Positions 39,561-43,840 of a stretch of 43,840 nt of DNA are shown in pieces. The translations under genes and the position numbers were made by a program. Within the stretch, counting starts at the first letter, position 1; every line of letters begins with the position of its first letter. Below the pieces are notes generated by a model. It did not search any database, had not been told where the DNA came from, and saw only the letters and a list, made by a program, of their open reading frames with translations. The stretch covers positions 1 to 43,840 of the forward strand of contig VXIS01000368.1 of assembly GCA_008704415.1 (NCBI GenBank), given 5' to 3'. Origin of the DNA: Sphaerosporella brunnea (Eukaryota > Ascomycota > Pezizomycetes > Pezizales > Pyronemataceae).

Positions 39561-40214
39561 TTGCTTAGCGGTCAGAGCTTCTGCTGCTGCATCGGATTGG
39601 TTTCGCATGGATCGGAGTCGCTCCTCTTCAAGCAACGCATCTATGATTGTCTGGATCGTGGCGAGGGGGTTGTTTTGCTGAATCTTGGCTGTCACTTCGT
39701 AGGCAGGTGGGAGTGAGCTGAATATATGCGTTCTGAAGGCAATGTCGGAGACCTCCTCGGGAGTCCCTCTAATCTCATTTTGCAGTCGAAGAAGCTCGGT
39801 GAAGAAGTCGTTAAGTGAGCCTCCAGGAGTCGGTTTCAGCGCCATGAATCTCTGATATATCTGCTGTCGTCCGACAGAAGTGCTGGCGGTATTCAGGGAT
39901 TCGTCCAGTATTCTCCACATCTCGGCTGGATCGTCGGTGTTGTCGATATAGACCTTGATGGGGTTGGTGCAGGCGTTGTAGATGCTCGCTGTAGCGTCTT
40001 GGCTTCTGCGGCGATAGTCTCTAAACTTCTGGATGATTCTGTCGGGTGCGTTTGCTGCTGGTCCGGAAGGCTCCTCTTCATCGCCATTGACTATATCCCA
40101 CGCTTCGATTGCGCGAAGTAGATGGCGCATGTCCTTGGACCATGAGGAGTAGTTGACGCTGGTGAGGTGATTGAAGGTGCCTTTCGGGTGCTTGAAGACG
40201 TCTTGAGTTGACAT
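39507..40214 (-). CDS. gag: Copia-2 gag
   Basis: From ATG 40214: MSTQDVFKHPKGTFNHLTSV, then AIEAWDIVNGDEEEPSG and PAEMWRILDESLNTASTSVG, closely matching Copia-1 gag. The frame runs off after EALTAK at about 39560; one extra base shifts it away from the zinc knuckles, and it stops at 39507. The last 19 codons are out of frame with the original protein. Confidence 0.9.
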   Translation of the reverse strand: MSTQDVFKHPKGTFNHLTSVNYSSWSKDMRHLLRAIEAWDIVNGDEEEPSGPAANAPDRIIQKFRDYRRRSQDATASIYNACTNPIKVYIDNTDDPAEMWRILDESLNTASTSVGRQQIYQRFMALKPTPGGSLNDFFTELLRLQNEIRGTPEEVSDIAFRTHIFSSLPPAYEVTAKIQQNNPLATIQTIIDALLEEERLRSMRNQSDAAAEALTAKQTLPKAQETMRLLQDDNP

Positions 40215-40260
40215 GTTTCGTAAGGTAGGTCTGGATTGGTCTTTTGGCTAGTGGAAACTC

Positions 40261-40275
40261 TCTGGGCTCATAACC
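40261..40275 (-). other. Copia-2 primer-binding site, half-tRNA-iMet type
   Basis: Directly inside the 5' LTR the minus strand reads GGTTATGAGCCCAGA, complementary to the tRNA-iMet anticodon stem-loop, as in Copia-1 (18323) and the fragment at 29240-29753. Confidence 0.75.
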
Positions 40276-40495
40276 TGTTGAAGTGTGGATGCGTAGAGAT
40301 TGAGGCTTAGCCGAAGTGGAGGGATGGTGGTGGGAAAAGCAATTATATTACTGTATTTACAGGCTAATCTAACTGCGTCTTATATGCATTTCATAGCTTC
40401 ACTGGATATCACTCGGTGATATCCAAACCCTAGTCATACCATCTCACTCGTCCTTCCCTCCTCACTCGTGCTGCCTAGGAGGCCGGTTTCCAACA
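40276..40495 (-). repeat. Copia-2 5' LTR
   Basis: 220 bp, nearly identical to 35691-35910; flanked on the right by GCCAC (40496-40500). Confidence 0.95.
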
Positions 40496-41172
40496 GCCAC
40501 TGCCACTGCCATTGGCTTACCCATCGTCATCGGCGTCCCGACCGTCTCCATACTCCGCCATTATCGCGCGGGTAAACATCTTGAGCACATCCTTCGCCGA
40601 AGACTCCGGGCCCCACTGCCAGGGCTCGTCAAACAATGAGGGGTAGTACGGCGGTCGGGTCCTCTCCATGCAGGGACCAGGGGCTCGTGCTCGGGGGGGG
40701 GGGGGGAAAGCGACGGGAATATAGGGATTGGTGCCTCGGGCTTGTTTTCTTGCTGGTCTGGACACTGCGCAAGTAAACGGGGTCGGCGCAATCCCGCTCG
40801 AGAGTTCATCGTCTCCCTCATCGTCGTAGTTGTGATGCACCCGCTTGTTTGCCGACTGCGGCGCGCAACCGTAAAGGCCCACCAGATACGACAGTTTCTG
40901 CACGGTTTCCGGCCGCATGGCTATCGAGATCTGCAACGCGCCGAGCATGGCTTTGAGGATGATTGTGAGCCGATTGCCGCTTCGCGCCCGTGGCATGGGC
41001 CGTGGTGGTCATACTCAGACCGTCGGGGTGGACGATGTGCACCCGGTAGAGCTGGGAGTGGTACTGCACCGCTGTTAGCCTGGCAGGTCACTGAGCGGGG
41101 GGGGGGTGCCGGGACAGGATGCATCATCGGCGTCCGGCACGGTTCTGTCCAACCGCACGCTGCACCTGGCAG

Positions 41173-42058
41173 CAGGGCTGTCAAAAGTCCGGCCAGTCCG
41201 GCTTTGACCGCGGCCTGGACCGGACTGATTGAAATGGGCTTTTGAAATCACGGCCCGTTTGGACCAGGCTTTTTGGATCGAGACCCAGGTGCCTACGGGC
41301 ATCCGCCAGGCTCAGAAATACCCGGCGCCCGGTGGGCCCGCCAGACATCTGTAGTTTTTTGCTTACACATACATCAAGGAAAGAAACATGAACGCGAGAT
41401 CCAGATTCAACAACCTGAAGAACCTCCAAATACACTTCCATCACCGCGCCCTGCTGTGTCAAGTCACTCAGCATACATTCAACCTGATGAATGTGAGAAC
41501 CCGCCGCATATACCAGATCTTCCCTCACCCAGGATTGGAGGCATTGGATGGCTTCTACAACATCGTCTCCCAAGGAACCCCGCTGATCGGTAACAGTGTA
41601 GCGACCCCTGGAATTGTTAGTGATGCTTCCATCGACACCAACTTCAAAGGAGACTCTCACCCGATGATCACACGTTCTGCTTCACCAGACATCGCCGGAG
41701 TCGCATTGAGCTCAACTCTCATGCGAGGCAGATCTCGTCCGAACATCCCATTGGAGCATTGGTCCATCGCTTTAACCTGGTAGTCTTGCATGCCAGCGAA
41801 TCCTTCGACCGGGAGTTGCTGAAATCGCTCCTATGCATCGACTTGGGTGCTCGCCAACCAGGCGCGCCTTTTCTGCGCTCGGCACAATTACCGGCCCGAC
41901 CTTAATCCAGGATACCGGGCACCGGCCGGCACCTATCAGATATCCAGGTTTTTCTTATGCCGGCCCGAACCGGTCGGGCTTGCCACATCACCGGCCCGAC
42001 CTGACCCACTCCTTAGGGCCATTTGACCTCGCGGCCGGCCGGACTATTGACCGCCCTG
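41173..42058 (-). mobile_element. hAT-type MITE, copy C
   Basis: 886 bp, flanked by a perfect 8-bp duplication CCTGGCAG (41165-41172 and 42059-42066). The ends are CAGGGCTGTCAAAAGTCCGG and, on the other strand, CAGGGCGGTCAATAGTCCGG. Opposite orientation to copies A, B and D. Inserted in the HNH gene. Confidence 0.9.
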
Positions 42059-42291
42059 CCTGGCAGCAGCCTCGCGATTTCCGAAAGTCCTGCTCCTCCC
42101 AGGTGAGGAAGAAATCCAAGTCGTCGGGCAAGACGACCCAGGCTGGATAGTGGCAGTCGTACTGTGCGTGGTGGTTCATGCACAGCAGGAGCAGATTTGA
42201 GTGGTGTGCGGCATGCGTCGTTTCCCGCAGCAGACGGTAGGGCGGTTCCCTGTAGTGCATAAAGAGCGTGGTGTCGGACGGTGCCTTGAAC

Positions 42292-42837
42292 CAGGGCGGT
42301 CAATAGTCCGCCGGCTGGCAGGTCAAACGGGGCCCCACGGAGTGGGTCAGGTCGGGCCGGTGATGTGGCAAGCCCGACAGGTTCGGGCCGGCATAAGAAA
42401 AGCCTAGATATCTGATAGGTGCCGGCCGGTGCCCGGTATCCTGAATTAAGGTCGGGTCGGTCATTGTGCCGAACGCGGGGGCACTAAAAGCGGTAATGGT
42501 TCGGTGGTCGATCCGCCCCTGCTAAAGCATCGATCGCAAGCAAAAGACTGGGAACAGCGGGCGGCGGAGAAGGAGGGGTGGCTGGAGGTCCTTCAGATTG
42601 TTGAATCTGTGTCTCGCGTTCATGTTTCTTTCCTTGATATATGTGTAAGCAAAAAACTACGATGCCTGGCGGCCCCGCCGGGCGCCGGGTACTTCTAGGC
42701 CTGGCGGGTGCCCGTAGGCGCCTGGGTCGCGATCCAAAAAGCCTGGTCCAAACGGGCCGTAATTTCAAAAGCCCGTTTCAATCAGTCCGGTTCAGGCCGC
42801 ACTCAAAGCCGGACTGGCCGGACTTTTGACCGCCCTG
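42292..42837 (+). mobile_element. hAT-type MITE, copy D
   Basis: 546 bp, flanked by a perfect 8-bp duplication CCTTGAAC (42284-42291 and 42838-42845). The termini match copy A; the interior is shorter. Inserted in the HNH core, and its removal restores the frame exactly. Confidence 0.92.
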
Positions 42838-43012
42838 CCTTGAACAAGTTATGCACCACGTCGATCGCGGCGGTGTCGTTCAACCCGCAACGCCAGCACC
42901 GCTCGCCACCGTCGCGCATTGCCAGCACGCATTTCCGGGTCCATGCTGCATTTATTCCTAACCCTAACACCCATTTTATGCTTGTTCCGTAACGACACCA
43001 TGGGGCATGTGC

Positions 43013-43437
43013 CATGACCTTCGTCCACGACATACTCTCGTCCGACAGGGTTTACGGTGACCGGGGGTCTTACGGCAGCAATATCTCGACAACGGAACAT
43101 CCAACTGCCATGAGACTGAACACAAGGGAAGAGTAGGTATAGAAGAGAAGATTAGTCCAGGCAGCGATGTTTTGGGGAAGATCCAGCTTGTGGGCCGGGG
43201 TTCCGGCGGTGTGTAGAGAGAGAGCACTTGCAACTGAGCTGTAATTTGACTGGAAAACATCTATAGACGGTACGCAACGATTGGAGTCGGCGTGACGGTC
43301 CGGGGGCATCCCGGGTGGGGATAACATTGCCGCCGTTTCCGTCGACATCGCCGCCCACCCAGCATGACACTCAGCTTAGAGGCTGCTAGGGCCTGGAAGC
43401 ACTGGAATATGAATTTTTGGCGGTTTTTACGGCCGCT
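43013..43437 (-). repeat. Conserved upstream region of the HNH gene, copy 2
   Basis: Counterpart of 14551-15040 (landmarks given there). It starts just upstream of the conserved HNH coding part, so promoter and gene were duplicated together. There is no inverted second copy here before the window ends. Confidence 0.65.
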
Positions 43438-43624
43438 CAGCGCTACTCAATACGCTTCAACAAACCAAGTGACCCGCGTTCAGGACCGAATGTGTTAACA
43501 GATGTGCGAACGGAGATCATTGACAACGACTGCCGTTCCACAGACCCGGTGATAATAACCGTGATATCAATCCTGAACCACATAACAAAAGCTCGCTATC
43601 TCTGGGCCGCCTAGGGGATTTGAG

Positions 43625-43840
43625 GCGCCCGCCGTCGCACAGTATTTTGGATGTCGTAGTAAATGCATAACGCTCGACGCCCCATACCCGCTCTGGACGA
43701 ACAGACAAAGGGACGACAAATGCTGGTTCTGCGTCAAGAAGCCAGAGCAAACAAGGGAGCACCTTCTCGAGAGGTGCGCCAAGCGGCGAAGGGAGCAAAA
43801 TAAGATGTGGGACACGATTAGGACTGCCACCGAGCAGGCT
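43625..43840 (+). CDS. LINE ORF2 C-terminal zinc-knuckle region, running off the window
   Basis: The open frame APAVAQYFGCRSKCITLDAP, then RDDKCWFCVKKPEQTREHLL and ERCAKRRREQNKMW aligns with the LINE tail at 16780-16960 (AVAARFFQLRLQKAPTAPYL, DDKC...FC). The CWFC...H...C motif is intact. Stops lie just upstream (near 43612), so the 5' part is damaged or lost; the 3' end is beyond the window. Confidence 0.75.

Larger units (their letters stand above)
35691..40495 (-). mobile_element. Copia-2: full-length Ty1/copia element, degenerate
   Basis: 4805 bp with 220-bp LTRs (35691-35910 and 40276-40495) and a perfect 5-bp duplication GCCAC (35686-35690 and 40496-40500). The order on the minus strand is gag, knuckles, protease, integrase, RT, RNase H, as in Ty1/copia. 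The LTRs differ at only about 3 sites by eye, so insertion is fairly recent, yet coding is broken by frameshifts near 39560 and 38390 and by stops at 37220-37222 and near 39100. Confidence 0.95.
40517..43033 (-). pseudogene. Second HNH nuclease gene, split by two hAT MITEs
   Basis: The 5' part (ATG 43033 to 42838) has CWRCGLNDTAAIDVVHNLF. Skipping the MITE at 42292-42837 and one duplication joins it in frame to MHYREPPYRLLRETTHA and SNLLLLCMNHHAQYD, the Asn/His end of the HNH fold, then WVVLPDDLDFFLTWEEQDF. The MITE at 41173-42058 follows. Beyond it a stop appears after about 14 codons, with a G10 run near 41100 and mixed frames (AVQYHSQLYRVHIVHPDGL, then 40517-40996: LKAMLGALQISIAMRPE). A C-terminus with a G13 run (polyproline) ends at 40517. 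Layout and upstream sequence match the intact gene at 13761-14444. Later indels make it a pseudogene. Confidence 0.7.

Noticed and set aside
42959..42972. CCTAACCCTAACACC as a telomere tract
   Set aside because: Only two repeat units, and it lies inside the HNH gene's 5' coding frame.

Overview
The window is intergenic, transposon-dense DNA from a filamentous fungus, most likely an ascomycete of the Pezizomycotina. This is inferred from the style of the Ty3/gypsy chromoviruses, copia elements, Tad-like LINE and HNH_2-type proteins, and from a short spliced ORF with GTACGT...TTGCAG intron borders. No intact conserved housekeeping gene is visible. Most of the sequence is explained by mobile elements of several ages, nested in one another.

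Layout. 1-1745: a broken Ty3/gypsy gag on the minus strand and a LINE 3'-end remnant. 2841-3743: a decayed element with terminal inverted repeats. 4950-5519: an old copy of a hAT-type MITE. 6418-11963: a complete but degenerate Ty3/gypsy chromovirus (Gypsy-1; 289-bp LTRs, target duplication CACGG). 12994-17242: a truncated P-loop protein, an intact 227-codon HNH nuclease gene, a long inverted repeat and a LINE ORF2 tail. 17251-18043: a hAT MITE (8-bp duplication GCCGCAAG) inside the LINE 3' region. 18139-26561: a copia element (Copia-1; duplication CTTGG) that has lost its reverse transcriptase and whose 3' LTR is split by a second, better preserved chromovirus (Gypsy-2, 20850-26392). 27067-27274: a solo copia LTR. 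28634-29102: a possible two-exon gene. 29240-29753: a 5' fragment of a third copia element. 30055-35490: poorly supported hypothetical ORFs plus a MITE at 33183-33939. 35691-40495: a full-length minus-strand copia element (Copia-2; duplication GCCAC). 40517-43033: a second HNH gene, split by two hAT MITEs with perfect 8-bp duplications (CCTGGCAG and CCTTGAAC). 43625-43840: a second LINE ORF2 tail running off the window.

The two gypsy copies carry a readable expression design: an LTR promoter with a CACGTG-containing palindrome, a GGGAAAC -1 frameshift site followed by a stem, and a primer-binding site that matches the LTR's own likely transcript start instead of a tRNA. The copia elements use an internal, half-tRNA-iMet type primer site.

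The most interesting host-like signal is a duplicated module made of an HNH nuclease gene with a conserved upstream region of about 450 bp. One copy is intact and lies beside a P-loop (QSSGMGKSR) gene fragment and a long inverted repeat; the other has been split by two MITEs. All alignments were made by eye without database searches.
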